Assembly: GCF_018336975.1 (NCBI RefSeq)
Contig: NZ_CP025572.1
Span: 768,572 to 832,571, forward strand
Direction: 5' to 3'
Length of the DNA stretch: 64,000 nucleotides
Source of the DNA: Marinomonas sp. CT5
GTDB taxonomy: Bacteria; Pseudomonadota; Gammaproteobacteria; Pseudomonadales; Marinomonadaceae
The notes beneath the pieces are model-generated. The model saw nothing but the letters and a program-made list of their open reading frames with translations, did no database searches and had not been told where the DNA came from. Shown piece by piece: positions 43,048 through 52,515 of the stretch. Made by a program: the position numbers and the translations under genes. Every line of letters starts with the position of its first letter. Within the stretch, counting starts at the first letter, position 1.

Positions 43048-43989
43048 TTAGTCATTGGACAAGGTCATTGTGCTGTCTTTATAAAGCGTATTTTGTCTTG
43101 CCATTAACGCAAGCTCTTTTAAGCTGATCGCTGAAGAAGGTGATATTGCTAGGCTCAATTGTTGTGGCTGCTTTAAAAATGCCATTAATGTCTCAGCAAT
43201 GTGTTTCGCTTCTTTTGAATCTTCTGCTGCAAGGCCCAATGCTTGGCTTGCATATTTCAACTCTTTTAGTTGAATGGTGCTTGATTTATGCAATAGGTCT
43301 GATTGAGCAAATAGGTGTTCTGCTAATCCTGATTCTACAAACTTGATCTTTATTGAATGGAGTTCAATCGCGTCCCCGTAAATAATGGGCAATGCTTCAG
43401 GTTGACCCATTGCCAGAGAGGCAAGCATATCTGAGCGAAAGTTGGACATAGTGATGGTTTTATCTAATAGGCTGATGTTTGAAAATAAAGACAGTTTACC
43501 TACGTCTTTTATATCTAACTTGAATTGAGATGTGACGTTTTCATTGTCAATCTTGGAAGTAAAAGAACCTTTGCCTAATAAGGTATCGATATTGGCTGCA
43601 TTCATTAGTCTACGAGTATCACGTGACAAACTGCCGATTGGACTTTCTTTGATCCAGAAATCAATATCGAGATCAGGGTATTTAATAGGGTAACTATTTA
43701 AGGAAATCCTTGCGAAGCGTAACCAGGGTGAGTATTCATTGCCAAAGCTCACGTTTTCTAAGGATGGCGTTAGGGTAAATGGGTCTAAATGAATGCTTTC
43801 GTAATGAACAAGGGGAGCCAATCCTGAGAGTTCTAACTGCTCTTGTATTTTTTTCTCGGCATATTGTGCTCCAAAGTGCTGTACAAGATAGACGATAAAA
43901 ATAGCCGCGCAGGAGAGTAAAATAAAGTAGGTTATGGCTTTGCCAAGTATGTTTTGGAGCTTTGGAGAGATATTCAATTTTAAATCCAT
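43048..43989 (-). CDS. Uncharacterised inner-membrane-anchored protein
   Basis: 313-aa protein with one N-terminal membrane segment (about 17-37) and a large, probably periplasmic, domain. The stretch AEKKIQEQLELSGLAPLVHYESIHLDPFTLTPSLENVSF is reminiscent of AsmA/DUF748-like proteins, where a membrane anchor precedes a domain of repeating beta strands, but the match is weak. I do not recognise a family with confidence. It is a single gene with a hairpin-containing convergent gap on one side and the RNase J-like gene divergent on the other. Confidence 0.6.
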   Translation of the reverse strand: MDLKLNISPKLQNILGKAITYFILLSCAAIFIVYLVQHFGAQYAEKKIQEQLELSGLAPLVHYESIHLDPFTLTPSLENVSFGNEYSPWLRFARISLNSYPIKYPDLDIDFWIKESPIGSLSRDTRRLMNAANIDTLLGKGSFTSKIDNENVTSQFKLDIKDVGKLSLFSNISLLDKTITMSNFRSDMLASLAMGQPEALPIIYGDAIELHSIKIKFVESGLAEHLFAQSDLLHKSSTIQLKELKYASQALGLAAEDSKEAKHIAETLMAFLKQPQQLSLAISPSSAISLKELALMARQNTLYKDSTMTLSND

Positions 43990-44129
43990 TGATAAAACAT
44001 TGTAAGTAAAAGAAAAACGAAAACTTTTCGTCCGATTTCTAGGCTGAGATATTATCGGAAAGTGCGTACTATAGACACACAGCGGTTAATTTTTCTTTAT
44101 TGGTCAACTAGGAGTGCGTTATTTCATCT

Positions 44130-45473
44130 TTGATTCCCTCACAAGAGGATTTATGGTTTTTGCCTTTAGGCGGCACCGGTGAAATTGGTATGAACATGAA
44201 CCTATATGGCCATGATGGCCAATGGTTAATGGTCGATTGCGGTGTGTCTTTTAATGAACCATTAACGCCTGATGATCTGCGTACTTCCGAAATCGTTTGT
44301 GCAGACCCACGTTTTATTAGTGAGCAAAAAGAGCGCTTAGCCGGCATTGTTATTACTCATGCCCATGAGGATCATGTTGGCGCTTTGCCATTTTTGTGGC
44401 GGCGTTTCAAATGTCCGGTTTACACCACAGCGTTTACGGCAGAAGTTTTACGCCGTAAATTGGCTCAAGTGGGTTTAACGGATCAAGTGCCCATTATTGA
44501 AGTGCAAGAAAACGAAACCAAAAAGATTGGCGTGTTTAATGTCAAATGGTTGGAACTGACACACTCGGTTCCAGAGCCTTATGCGATGACTATAGATACG
44601 CCAGCGGGTCGTGTTTTTCATACGGGTGATTGGAAAATCGATAAAAAACCGATGTTAGGTGGTGCGTTTTCCCCCGCAGCCTTTCAAGCGTTAGCCAAAG
44701 AAAACATCCTTGCTATGGTCTGTGATTCAACGAACGCACTTAAAGAGGGTTTTTCACCTTCAGAAAGCGATTGTTACAAAGGTTTATTGAGTACCATTGC
44801 AGCGGAAAAGAATCGTGTGGTGGTGGGGTGTTTCAGTAGTAATGTGGCGCGATTAGTAGCGCTTGGAAAAATAGCAAAGGAAACAGACCGTTACCTTGCT
44901 TTGATTGGTCGATCGCTGATAAACATGGTGAGTGCGGCTCGTGTAACAGGCCATTGGCCGGATGATTTGCCTATTATCGACGCGGCGCATCTCGGTTATT
45001 TGCCCAGAGAAGAAGTCTTGGCTGTGGTGACGGGAAGCCAAGGGGAGCCAAGGGCGACCTTGAATCGCTTAGCCGCGGACAATTGTTTTGATTTGAATTT
45101 AGAAGCCGATGATTTGGTGATTTTCAGTTCGATGCGTATTCCTGGTAACGAACAAGCCATTGATCGGTTGGTCGAGCAGTTTAAAGGTCGAAAAATACGT
45201 ACCTTGCAAGCTCATGAAACGGATTTAACCATCCATGTGAGCGGGCACCCTTGTCGAGGTGAGCTAAAGCAACTCTACACTTGGGTGCAACCGCAAGTAG
45301 CGATTCCTGTGCATGGTGAGCCGCAGCACTTAGAAGCGAATGGTGAAGTCGCGAAGCTGAGTCATGTACCCAGTCAGTTAGTTGGCCGCAATGGTGACTT
45401 ATATCAACTGGCGCCAAAGGTTAGTGTTCGTCGACAGCAGGTAAAAGTCGGTCGCATCGCACTCCTTAGATAA
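44130..45473 (+). CDS. RNase J-like MBL-fold/beta-CASP hydrolase
   Basis: About 447 aa, smaller than typical RNase J (about 550), which suggests loss of the C-terminal domain. Motif HAHEDH near 72-77 binds metals; other ligand motifs are LTHSVPEP, FHTGDWKID near 162-170, and SGHPCRGEL and HGEPQH in the beta-CASP/C-terminal region. It begins LWFLPLGGTGEIGMN, the RNase J start. No ATG or GTG is in frame after the TAG at 44109. Either TTG (44130) or ATT (44121, six bases after AGGAG) must start translation. Its role as an RNA nuclease is inferred from family. Confidence 0.85.
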   Translation: MIPSQEDLWFLPLGGTGEIGMNMNLYGHDGQWLMVDCGVSFNEPLTPDDLRTSEIVCADPRFISEQKERLAGIVITHAHEDHVGALPFLWRRFKCPVYTTAFTAEVLRRKLAQVGLTDQVPIIEVQENETKKIGVFNVKWLELTHSVPEPYAMTIDTPAGRVFHTGDWKIDKKPMLGGAFSPAAFQALAKENILAMVCDSTNALKEGFSPSESDCYKGLLSTIAAEKNRVVVGCFSSNVARLVALGKIAKETDRYLALIGRSLINMVSAARVTGHWPDDLPIIDAAHLGYLPREEVLAVVTGSQGEPRATLNRLAADNCFDLNLEADDLVIFSSMRIPGNEQAIDRLVEQFKGRKIRTLQAHETDLTIHVSGHPCRGELKQLYTWVQPQVAIPVHGEPQHLEANGEVAKLSHVPSQLVGRNGDLYQLAPKVSVRRQQVKVGRIALLR

Positions 45474-45491
45474 CGAGAGTCTGATCAGGAA

Positions 45492-46439
45492 TTATATTAG
45501 ACCTTCTTTTTGGGCTTGGCTTTCGAAAATGGAGGCTCCCTGTTCAACTAAGAGGTTTTTTAAGTTGTTCACAGGCAGTGATAAGTAACCGTCTTTACGA
45601 CTGATGACATTATATTGCCTCTGCATATTAAGTTCGGCTATTGGCACTTCTTTTAGGTACTGACCGGATGTAATTGGAAAGCTTAAATTGCGTCTTGAGA
45701 TGAAACTAAGCAGGTCGGTTTGCATGATAACGGATGGAATCATCAATAATAAGTTGGTTTCAATCTGCACCTCTGGTTTGGGTAAGTTGTTTAGTTCAAA
45801 GGCTCGGTCTAACCATTGTCGGCTCATAACAGATGGCGGTGCTAACACCCATTTGTGCTGACTTAATTTCTGTAAACTAATATCTTCTTGGAACACTTTA
45901 TGAGAACTATTGGCCACGACGACCATGGTGTCTTGGTAGAAAGGAATCCATTCAAAATTTTCGTGTAAATCTGCATTTAATCCAATAACTAAGTCAATTT
46001 CACGTTTCTCTAGCTGTTCGTACAAAAAGTCGGTTTGTCCTATTACCGCCTTTAACTGCACATCAGGAAAGTTTTTTGTCAGTATTTTCGTGATGGGTAA
46101 TATCAAGTGATGTGCAGCCGTAGGAACAACACCAAGCTTAATTTGCCCATGCTCACTGGTATCGAATTCTTTAATTTCTTTAACGATATCGTTGGCGCTG
46201 TTGAGTATTTTGTGGGACCGCAGAAGGAGAAGTTCACCAGAAGGGCTGAGTTTTATGTTTCGGCCATGTTTAATAAAGAGCTGGGTATTTAGGTTCCTTT
46301 CTAAGCGGCGGACACTTTCGGTTAAGGCGGGTTGTGTTTTATGGAGCTGAGCTGCGGCCTTACCAACATGGCCTAATGTGGCAATACATTGGAAGTAGTA
46401 GAGGTCACGTAAGTCTAATTGATCAAATATATTTATCAT
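45492..46439 (-). CDS. LysR-family regulator divergent from the first TTT operon
   Basis: 315-aa LysR-type regulator: helix-turn-helix GHVGKAAAQLHKTQPALTESVRRLERNLNTQLFIKHGRN (about 23-61), effector domain from about 95 (QIKLGVVPTAAHHLILPI). It is transcribed away from tctC, with 126 bp between, the usual layout for a local activator. The effector is probably the acid imported by the TTT system. Confidence 0.88.
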   Translation of the reverse strand: MINIFDQLDLRDLYYFQCIATLGHVGKAAAQLHKTQPALTESVRRLERNLNTQLFIKHGRNIKLSPSGELLLLRSHKILNSANDIVKEIKEFDTSEHGQIKLGVVPTAAHHLILPITKILTKNFPDVQLKAVIGQTDFLYEQLEKREIDLVIGLNADLHENFEWIPFYQDTMVVVANSSHKVFQEDISLQKLSQHKWVLAPPSVMSRQWLDRAFELNNLPKPEVQIETNLLLMIPSVIMQTDLLSFISRRNLSFPITSGQYLKEVPIAELNMQRQYNVISRKDGYLSLPVNNLKNLLVEQGASIFESQAQKEGLI

Positions 46440-46476
46440 TTTGAAAAAAATAACGATTAGTATTTATCGATGATAT

Positions 46477-46490
46477 CGAATATTAATTCG
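46477..46490. promoter_or_regulatory. Inverted repeat between LysR and tctC
   Basis: CGAAT-ATTA-ATTCG is a perfect inverted repeat with a 4-base spacer, 76 bp before the tctC start. It is a candidate LysR regulator site; nothing else supports it. Confidence 0.35.
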
Positions 46491-46565
46491 TAAATACAGC
46501 TTAAAGAGATATACCTTTTTGCTGCTAAACTTATAAAAATAACTTTTAAAAAAGGTCACACCATT

Positions 46566-47519
46566 ATGTCTTTATTTAAAACAGTCCTCGCAGGAGCAGT
46601 ATTGTCATCTGCTGTTGTCTCTATAGGCGTTAGTGCTGCAGATTATCCCACTCACCCTATCACTATGGTTGTACCTTATGGTGCAGGTGGAACAACGGAT
46701 ATTTCTGCCCGTAAGCTTTCCAGCTTAGCGGAAGCGGAGCTTGGGCAACCTATCGTTGTTGAGAACCGCCCAGGTGGTAGCGGAACTAACGCTATGCGTT
46801 CTGTTGCCAAAGCAAAAAACGATGGTTACACACTCATCGCAACAACGTCTTCTCCTTTGTTTGTTACGCCGGCCGTTCGTCCAGTTGGCTATGACTCTGT
46901 CAAAGACTTTACACCGATTCTAAATTACTCAGGTCCATATCATGGCGTGTTGGTGCAAGCCGATAGCCCATATAAGTCTTTTAAAGAATTAATGGCGGCC
47001 GCTAAGTCTGGCAAATCCATTAGCTACGGCACGGCGGGTGCAATGGGTGGACCGCATTTGTCCTTTGAATTGATTGCTCGTGAAACCGGAGCCAAACTTA
47101 AACATGTACCTTTTAATGGTGCGGGATCGGCAACAGCGGCATTGTTAGGTGGTCATGTAGATGTGGCTCTTGTACCTGCATACCGTGATTTGGTTTTGGA
47201 TTCAAAACTTAGATTATTGGGCGTGTTAGATGACAGTCGTGACCCAGACTTTAAATCCGTTCCAACTCTAAAAGAAGCTGGATACGATGTTGAATTTCCA
47301 TCTGTGGTTGGTGTCATGGCGCCAGCAGGAACAGATCTTAAAATCGTTGCCAAGCTTGAAGCGACTTTCACAAAAGTTGCTAAATCCGATGAGTTTAAAG
47401 CCTTCATGACCAAGCTAAATCAGCCAGTTAGGGTAATGTCGGGCAAGAAACTAGGTGAAACGATCAAGGCTAATCTTGAGACTTTTCGTCAAGTTGCTAA
47501 AGAGTTGAGTCAGAAGTAA
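46566..47519 (+). CDS. tctC: TTT transporter solute-binding protein (TctC/Bug family)
   Basis: 317-aa periplasmic Bug-family receptor. Signal peptide about 1-24 (VSIGVSAA-DYPTHPI). Family patterns are VPYGAGGTTDISAR near 37-50, ENRPGGSGTNAMRSVAKAKNDGYTL, and HVPFNGAGSATAALLGGHVDVAL near 180-202. It delivers a carboxylate to TctAB. Its stop overlaps the tctB start in a TAATG arrangement. It is distinct from the other two binding proteins in this region. Confidence 0.92.
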   Translation: MSLFKTVLAGAVLSSAVVSIGVSAADYPTHPITMVVPYGAGGTTDISARKLSSLAEAELGQPIVVENRPGGSGTNAMRSVAKAKNDGYTLIATTSSPLFVTPAVRPVGYDSVKDFTPILNYSGPYHGVLVQADSPYKSFKELMAAAKSGKSISYGTAGAMGGPHLSFELIARETGAKLKHVPFNGAGSATAALLGGHVDVALVPAYRDLVLDSKLRLLGVLDDSRDPDFKSVPTLKEAGYDVEFPSVVGVMAPAGTDLKIVAKLEATFTKVAKSDEFKAFMTKLNQPVRVMSGKKLGETIKANLETFRQVAKELSQK

Positions 47520-47983
47520 TGAGTTTGTACATTTCAAAGCTATTGGCAAAAAGTGGCTTGCAGTCACTTATTTGTCTGATGTTAGCTGTTTTCGCCGGGC
47601 TGGGACTTTGCTTGCTTGATTCGCAAGTGCAAGTGTTTAGCTTTGGTGATTCTTCATTCGATGCGCGGTTTTTTCCGCGCATCGTACTTGTTCTCATTGT
47701 TGTTTTGGCTTTGCTGTCTGGCATGGCTAGGGCGAAAAAAATGGATGAGCCAATTGGTTCGTTCGTTGGATGGGCGCGGGTGTTTCTTGTTGTTGGGGTT
47801 ATAAGCTTGGCACTATGGTTTATGCCGAGTGTTGGTTTTTTACTTAGCTCATTTGTGGTCGCTAGTGTGACGGCGTTTATCCTTGGTGAGCGAGATATTA
47901 GGCTATATGTTGGCCTCCCTCTTCTTATTGCTGCAATCGTAACCTTTGGGGCCCAATATGGCCTCACCATTCCTTTACCATAA
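47519..47983 (+). CDS. tctB: TTT transporter small permease TctB
   Basis: 154-aa membrane subunit with four hydrophobic segments (about 16-36, 54-72, 84-102, 112-145). The FDARFFPRIV motif near 49 is typical of TctB after its first helix. One base overlap with tctC and a 24-bp gap to tctA keep it in the operon. Confidence 0.85.
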   Translation: MSLYISKLLAKSGLQSLICLMLAVFAGLGLCLLDSQVQVFSFGDSSFDARFFPRIVLVLIVVLALLSGMARAKKMDEPIGSFVGWARVFLVVGVISLALWFMPSVGFLLSSFVVASVTAFILGERDIRLYVGLPLLIAAIVTFGAQYGLTIPLP

Positions 47984-48007
47984 TCCTGTAGGTGGAGCTT
48001 TATTAAC

Positions 48008-49507
48008 ATGTTACTTGATGCTTTGAATGCATTAATGGATATCTGGGTATTGGTTGCCGCTGTTGTTGGGATCGTAACGGGTATTATTATTGGCGCGATT
48101 CCAGGGCTTGGGCCGACTATGGCCATTGCTCTCTTGATTCCAGTTACTTTTACTATGCCGCCCATACCAGCGATTACCTTGTTACTTGGTGTGTATCAAG
48201 GTGCTATTTTCGGTGGTTCAATCTCTGCCATTTTATTAAATGTACCTGGTACGCCTTCTTCTGCTGCGACGGCCATTGACGGCCATGCCATGGCGAAAAG
48301 AGGAGAGGGCGGACGTGCTTTACGTATTGCGCTGTATGCCAGTGTAGCGGGCAATATATTCAGTTGTCTCGTTTTGATTGTACTGGCGGAACCACTTGCC
48401 TCCATGGCGTTGAACTTTGGCCCAGCTGAAATGGCTGCGCTGATGTTTTTTGCCCTTCTTGTTATTGTCTTGTTCGGTGGTGGGGTTCGTTTAGATGCGG
48501 CTTTGATGGTGTTATTAGGCGTGTTTGCTGGCATTGTAGGGTTAGACCCTATAGAAGGTACACCCCGTTTTACCTTTGAAAGTTTTGCGATGGAGAATGG
48601 TTTGCAGCTAATTCCTGTATTGGTTGGGCTGTTTGCTATGTCTGAAGTGTTTCTGAAGTTATTTGAACGTCGTAGTGAAAATCAAGGGGAGATGGATATA
48701 CCGGAAATCTTGCCAAGCAAGGTGCGCTTTATTGATATGTGGCGCATGCGTGCGACGCTGCTTTGGTCATCTTTGATTGGTACTTTTGTAGGTATTTTGC
48801 CTGGTATTGGTTCAACTGTCCCTGCGTTTATGAGCTATAGCTTAGCGCGAGCTCGTTCAAAACAGCCGAAAAAATTTGGTAATGGAGCGGATGAAGGTAT
48901 TGCGGCTCCAGAGGCGGCCAATAATGCGGTAACGGGTGGAGCGCTGATACCAACATTAGCTTTGGGTATTCCGGGCGATGCCGTGACGGCGGTTATTCTT
49001 GGTGCCTTTATGTTGCAAGGGTTAGCACCGGGGCCTTTTTTATTCCGTGATTATGGACTTGAAGTGTATGCCATCTTTGAAGCCCTGATCTTGTCATCGA
49101 TTCCAACAATTATTTTTGGTTTGTTACTGTTTAAAGTGGCTGTTCATGTCATACGTATTCAGCCGCGTCATTTGTTTCCAACTATTACTATTTTGGCATT
49201 ATTAGGTGCCTTCTCCGTAAACAATAGCCTGGTGGATGTTTGGGTCATGCTGGGAGCTGGTTTTGTTGGGTTCCTTTTGCGTCGAGGTGGTTTTCCATTA
49301 CCTCCGCTGCTTATTGGGTTAATTCTTGGCACACCTCTCGAACAGAGTGTGCGTCAGGCATTGCTGACCAGCAATGGCAGTTTGGATATCTTTTGGCACT
49401 CAAACATTGCTTTATCAATATTTGGTTTAACAGCGGCCAGTATATTGATCAGTGTGGTGATTTCAGTGTTAAAAAATAAGCGTCAAAAAGGATCGTCTGA
49501 TGCCTGA
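48008..49507 (+). CDS. tctA: TTT transporter large permease TctA
   Basis: 499-aa transporter subunit with about 11-12 membrane segments. The repeated TctA motifs are present: GAIPGLGPTMAIALLIPVTF near 28-47, GGSISAILLNVPGTPSSAATAIDGHAMAKRGEGGRAL near 69-105, and GILPGIGSTVPAFMSY and ALGIPGDAVTAVILGAFMLQGL in the second half. The C-terminus overlaps the lactonase gene by 8 bp, tying uptake to the downstream enzyme. Confidence 0.94.
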   Translation: MLLDALNALMDIWVLVAAVVGIVTGIIIGAIPGLGPTMAIALLIPVTFTMPPIPAITLLLGVYQGAIFGGSISAILLNVPGTPSSAATAIDGHAMAKRGEGGRALRIALYASVAGNIFSCLVLIVLAEPLASMALNFGPAEMAALMFFALLVIVLFGGGVRLDAALMVLLGVFAGIVGLDPIEGTPRFTFESFAMENGLQLIPVLVGLFAMSEVFLKLFERRSENQGEMDIPEILPSKVRFIDMWRMRATLLWSSLIGTFVGILPGIGSTVPAFMSYSLARARSKQPKKFGNGADEGIAAPEAANNAVTGGALIPTLALGIPGDAVTAVILGAFMLQGLAPGPFLFRDYGLEVYAIFEALILSSIPTIIFGLLLFKVAVHVIRIQPRHLFPTITILALLGAFSVNNSLVDVWVMLGAGFVGFLLRRGGFPLPPLLIGLILGTPLEQSVRQALLTSNGSLDIFWHSNIALSIFGLTAASILISVVISVLKNKRQKGSSDA

Positions 49508-50297
49508 TTCTGATTTCATCCTATGTGATAGCCACATGCATGTTTTTAGCCATGATGAGGTAATCCAATCTTCTAAATATGTCGCGCCTGCTAAAGATCT
49601 GTCCGATTTCATTGTAGAAGCAACTACAAAAGACATGGGTCGAGCTGTGGTGATACAAGCATCTATTGATGGAACGGACAATTCTAGGTTGCTAGAGACG
49701 CTGTTGCATCACGATCAATTGTCGTTACGTGGAGTCGCTATGATTGATGAGCAAAGTGGCGATCTTGAAACACTTGCCCGTGCTGGAGTGCGGGCACTGA
49801 GGATTCAAGATAGGACGCGGCTTGGTATTAATGATCTAGATCGCTTGCCAGAGCTTGCAGCGAAAGGCGCTGAAGTGGATTGGCATGTGGAGATTAATAC
49901 TGAACCGGCTCGCTACGAACGCCTGAGATCGCTTTTGGATAGGCTTCCTGCTGGCCAATCGGTCGTACTCGATCATTTTGGACATTGCGATCCACTTAAC
50001 CTAGAGCAACGCACTCAGCTATGTCGTTTGCTTGACACGGGGCGAGTATGGATCAAGCTGGCGCCGACTCGGGTGAGCCAGCAAGTTGGTCGCTACCAAG
50101 ATTTAACCTCCATCGTTCAGACTTTAGCGGGTCAGTATACGGAGCGTTGTCTGTGGGGCAGTGACTGGCCTCATGTGATGACGGCGGAACCTTTACCCAA
50201 AACGACTGATATGCTGAATTTTTATAAAGATGTGCTGACGACTGAACAGTTTATTGCCTGTTTCAGTCGCAACCCAGCCACGCTTTATCGATTTTAG
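49500..50297 (+). CDS. COG3618 amidohydrolase, probable lactone hydrolase or isomerase
   Basis: 265-aa amidohydrolase of the LigI (2-pyrone-4,6-dicarboxylate lactonase)/galactarolactone isomerase group. Metal or active-site motifs are DSHMHVF (His12, His14), DHFGHCD near 159-165 and WGSDWPHV near 218-225. The ATG lies inside the tctA end (8-bp overlap), so expression is coupled to transport. It probably opens a lactone or isomerises it after uptake. The substrate is not readable, but a dicarboxylic sugar lactone or PDC-like compound fits a TTT transporter. Confidence 0.8.
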   Translation: MPDSDFILCDSHMHVFSHDEVIQSSKYVAPAKDLSDFIVEATTKDMGRAVVIQASIDGTDNSRLLETLLHHDQLSLRGVAMIDEQSGDLETLARAGVRALRIQDRTRLGINDLDRLPELAAKGAEVDWHVEINTEPARYERLRSLLDRLPAGQSVVLDHFGHCDPLNLEQRTQLCRLLDTGRVWIKLAPTRVSQQVGRYQDLTSIVQTLAGQYTERCLWGSDWPHVMTAEPLPKTTDMLNFYKDVLTTEQFIACFSRNPATLYRF

Positions 50298-50332
50298 ATA
50301 GCACAAAGCGCGGTTGCGTTTAAAGGAATCGA

Positions 50333-51430
50333 ATGTCTCATTCTTCTAATTCAACTCATCAAGACAAAGTGCTGGAAGCTTGGCAGCAACGCATGTTGGT
50401 TAATTCGCCAAACCCTAACCCTAATAAGGAATGGTTGTCACAAGTGGAAGAGGCGCCATTATTTCCTGAATTAGCGATTGTCGATGCGCATCATCATCTA
50501 TGGGATCGCTCTGGCTTTCGGTATTTATTGGAAGAATACGTGGATGACATCGGCTTTAGTGGCCGCAATGTGGTGGCTTCTGTCTTTGTGCAATGTCGCT
50601 CTATGTATCGCCAAGATGGGCCAGAGAAGATGAGGCCAGTTGGAGAAGTGGAGTTTGTCCGTGGCATAGCTGCGCAAGCTCGTAGTGGTTATTACGGCAA
50701 AACAGAAGTGGCAGCGGCCATTGTCGGTGGTGCGGATTTGTTATTAGGGCGAGAAGTCGCGCCTGTACTCGATGCCATGCAAGAAGCCGGAGGGCATTTG
50801 TTTAAAGGCGTGCGAACGCCTGTTGCCTCCCACCCTGACCCCGTTATTCGTTCCAACCCTGTGCCAGTGCCTGAAGGGCTTATGCTCACAAAGGCGTTCA
50901 TCGCTGGGGCAGAGCAGTTAGTACAGCGAGACTTGTTATTGGATTTGTGGGTATATCAAACCCAATTGACGGAAGTGGCGAGGCTGGCCCAAGCCCAACC
51001 TGAGTTACGCATTGTTATTAACCATGCGGGTGGTCCATTAGGTCTTGGATCTTATCAGTTTGATCGCGATCGGCATTTTGCTGATTGGCGAGCTGCGCTT
51101 ACTGAATTGGCGGATTGCCCTAATGTGTTTATTAAATTGGGTGGGTTCGGTATGCCGATAATGGGGTTTGAATTCCATTTAAAATCGCGTCCGCCTTCTT
51201 CTATAGAGCTGGCTAGTTGTATCGCTCCTTATATCAACACTTGTATTGAGCTGTTTGGTCATGAGCGTTGTATGTTCGAGAGTAATTTTCCTGTCGATAA
51301 GGGGAGTTATTCCTATGGCGTGTTGTGGAACGCCTTTTGTCGAGTCGCTGAGCACTGGAGTGTTCAAGCACGCAACCAAGTGTTTCAGGCAACCGCAAGT
51401 TGTCTGTATCAAATTGATAGGAAAGAGTGA
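50333..51430 (+). CDS. COG3618 amidohydrolase, L-fuconolactonase-like group
   Basis: 365-aa amidohydrolase with an N-terminal extension of about 45 residues. The HxH motif is VDAHHHLWD (His53, His55), with VINHAGGPLG near 235 and the C-terminal acid motif MFESNFPVD near 321-329. This layout resembles L-fuconolactonase and L-rhamnonolactonase-type hydrolases. It follows the other amidohydrolase by 35 bp and is probably co-transcribed. The pair may act on different lactones of one pathway, or on one lactone and its product. Confidence 0.78.
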   Translation: MSHSSNSTHQDKVLEAWQQRMLVNSPNPNPNKEWLSQVEEAPLFPELAIVDAHHHLWDRSGFRYLLEEYVDDIGFSGRNVVASVFVQCRSMYRQDGPEKMRPVGEVEFVRGIAAQARSGYYGKTEVAAAIVGGADLLLGREVAPVLDAMQEAGGHLFKGVRTPVASHPDPVIRSNPVPVPEGLMLTKAFIAGAEQLVQRDLLLDLWVYQTQLTEVARLAQAQPELRIVINHAGGPLGLGSYQFDRDRHFADWRAALTELADCPNVFIKLGGFGMPIMGFEFHLKSRPPSSIELASCIAPYINTCIELFGHERCMFESNFPVDKGSYSYGVLWNAFCRVAEHWSVQARNQVFQATASCLYQIDRKE

Positions 51431-51534
51431 TTTTAAAAAGAGTTCTGCTACAAGGTAATACCGTAAAAAATGGGCAGTAAATGATGTCATTCGCTGCTTG
51501 GTTATTCACATAAAATAAATCTAAAAGGTGAAAC

Positions 51535-52500
51535 ATGAAAAAAATGAAACCGACTTCCGTGATTTCTGCTTTGGTGTTGGCGACGTCACTGTCTGCATCA
51601 TTAAGCTTTGCAAGCGAATACCCAGATAAAACGATCGATGTGGTGGTGGGCTATTCTGCTGGTGGCGGAACCGATGTCATGGCTAGAACGATTGCAACGC
51701 ATTTGGAAGACTATCTTGGAAAAGACGCCGCGGTGGTGGTGAAAAATCACCCAGGTGCTGGCGGACAAATTGGTTTTACAAAAGTGGCGACTGCCGATGC
51801 AGATGGTTATACCCTGGGGACGATGAACCTGCCAGCGGCATTAGCTCTAACCTATGACCGTAAGGCAGACTACAATGCAGAAAGCTTTACGTGGTTGGCG
51901 AATTTTGTCTCTGATCCTAATACCTTGGTGGTGAGCAAAAAGTCAGGTATCACTTCTGTTGAGCAATTAATTCAGGTTGCTCAGGATAAGCATGGGGCGA
52001 TGACAGTGGGGTTGGCGGCACTGGGTGGTAATGATCACTTTTCAGCCATTCAGTTTGCGAAAGCGGCCAATATTAAGTTAACGCATATTCCGTTCAAAGG
52101 TGCTGCTATGGCGCGTACTTCCATTTTGGGTGGGCACGTCAATATGGGCACTATGGCTTTTAGTCAAACGGTCGGTTTCGATGATGAGTTACGCGTGTTA
52201 GCTGTTCTGTCTGATAAACGCTTGCCTCAAGCGCCAAATATCCCAACGGGCAAAGAGGTAGGCTACAATGTTGTTATGGGCTCTTATCGTGGCTTGGTTG
52301 CTCCTGCCGGTCTACCAGATGCGACTCTTAAAAAATTAAGAGCATCGTTAGATAAGCTGTCAACAGACCCTGAATTTCTAGCAGATATGAAAAAGCGTGG
52401 CACGCCAGTTCAATATACTAGCGGTGTTGCCTATGAAGCGTTGGCGGAAGAGCAGAACGCAATCGCTAAAAAAATCTGGCAAGAAACGCCTTGGAAGTAA
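51535..52500 (+). CDS. Orphan TTT solute-binding protein (TctC/Bug family)
   Basis: 321-aa Bug-family receptor with a signal peptide (ASLSFASEYPDKTI, cleavage near 26). Core patterns are GYSAGGGTDVMAR, KNHPGAGGQIGFTKVATADADGYTL and HIPFKGAAMARTSILGGHVNMG. No TctA or TctB gene is adjacent. It is clearly closer to the receptor at 55441 (shared GGGTDVMAR, LANFVSDPN/LANIVSDPN, KKSGITSV and ETPWK/ETTPWK endings) than to the one at 46566. It may therefore feed the second TctAB pair. A terminator follows its stop. Confidence 0.88.
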   Translation: MKKMKPTSVISALVLATSLSASLSFASEYPDKTIDVVVGYSAGGGTDVMARTIATHLEDYLGKDAAVVVKNHPGAGGQIGFTKVATADADGYTLGTMNLPAALALTYDRKADYNAESFTWLANFVSDPNTLVVSKKSGITSVEQLIQVAQDKHGAMTVGLAALGGNDHFSAIQFAKAANIKLTHIPFKGAAMARTSILGGHVNMGTMAFSQTVGFDDELRVLAVLSDKRLPQAPNIPTGKEVGYNVVMGSYRGLVAPAGLPDATLKKLRASLDKLSTDPEFLADMKKRGTPVQYTSGVAYEALAEEQNAIAKKIWQETPWK

Positions 52501-52515
52501 ATTGTTGTGAAAACT

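Noticed and set aside
47497..48165. A 222-codon open frame on the minus strand opposite tctB and the start of tctA
   Set aside because: It is antisense to two well-supported membrane genes, has a Thr/Ser/Ala-rich composition typical of reversed hydrophobic codons, and has no family features.
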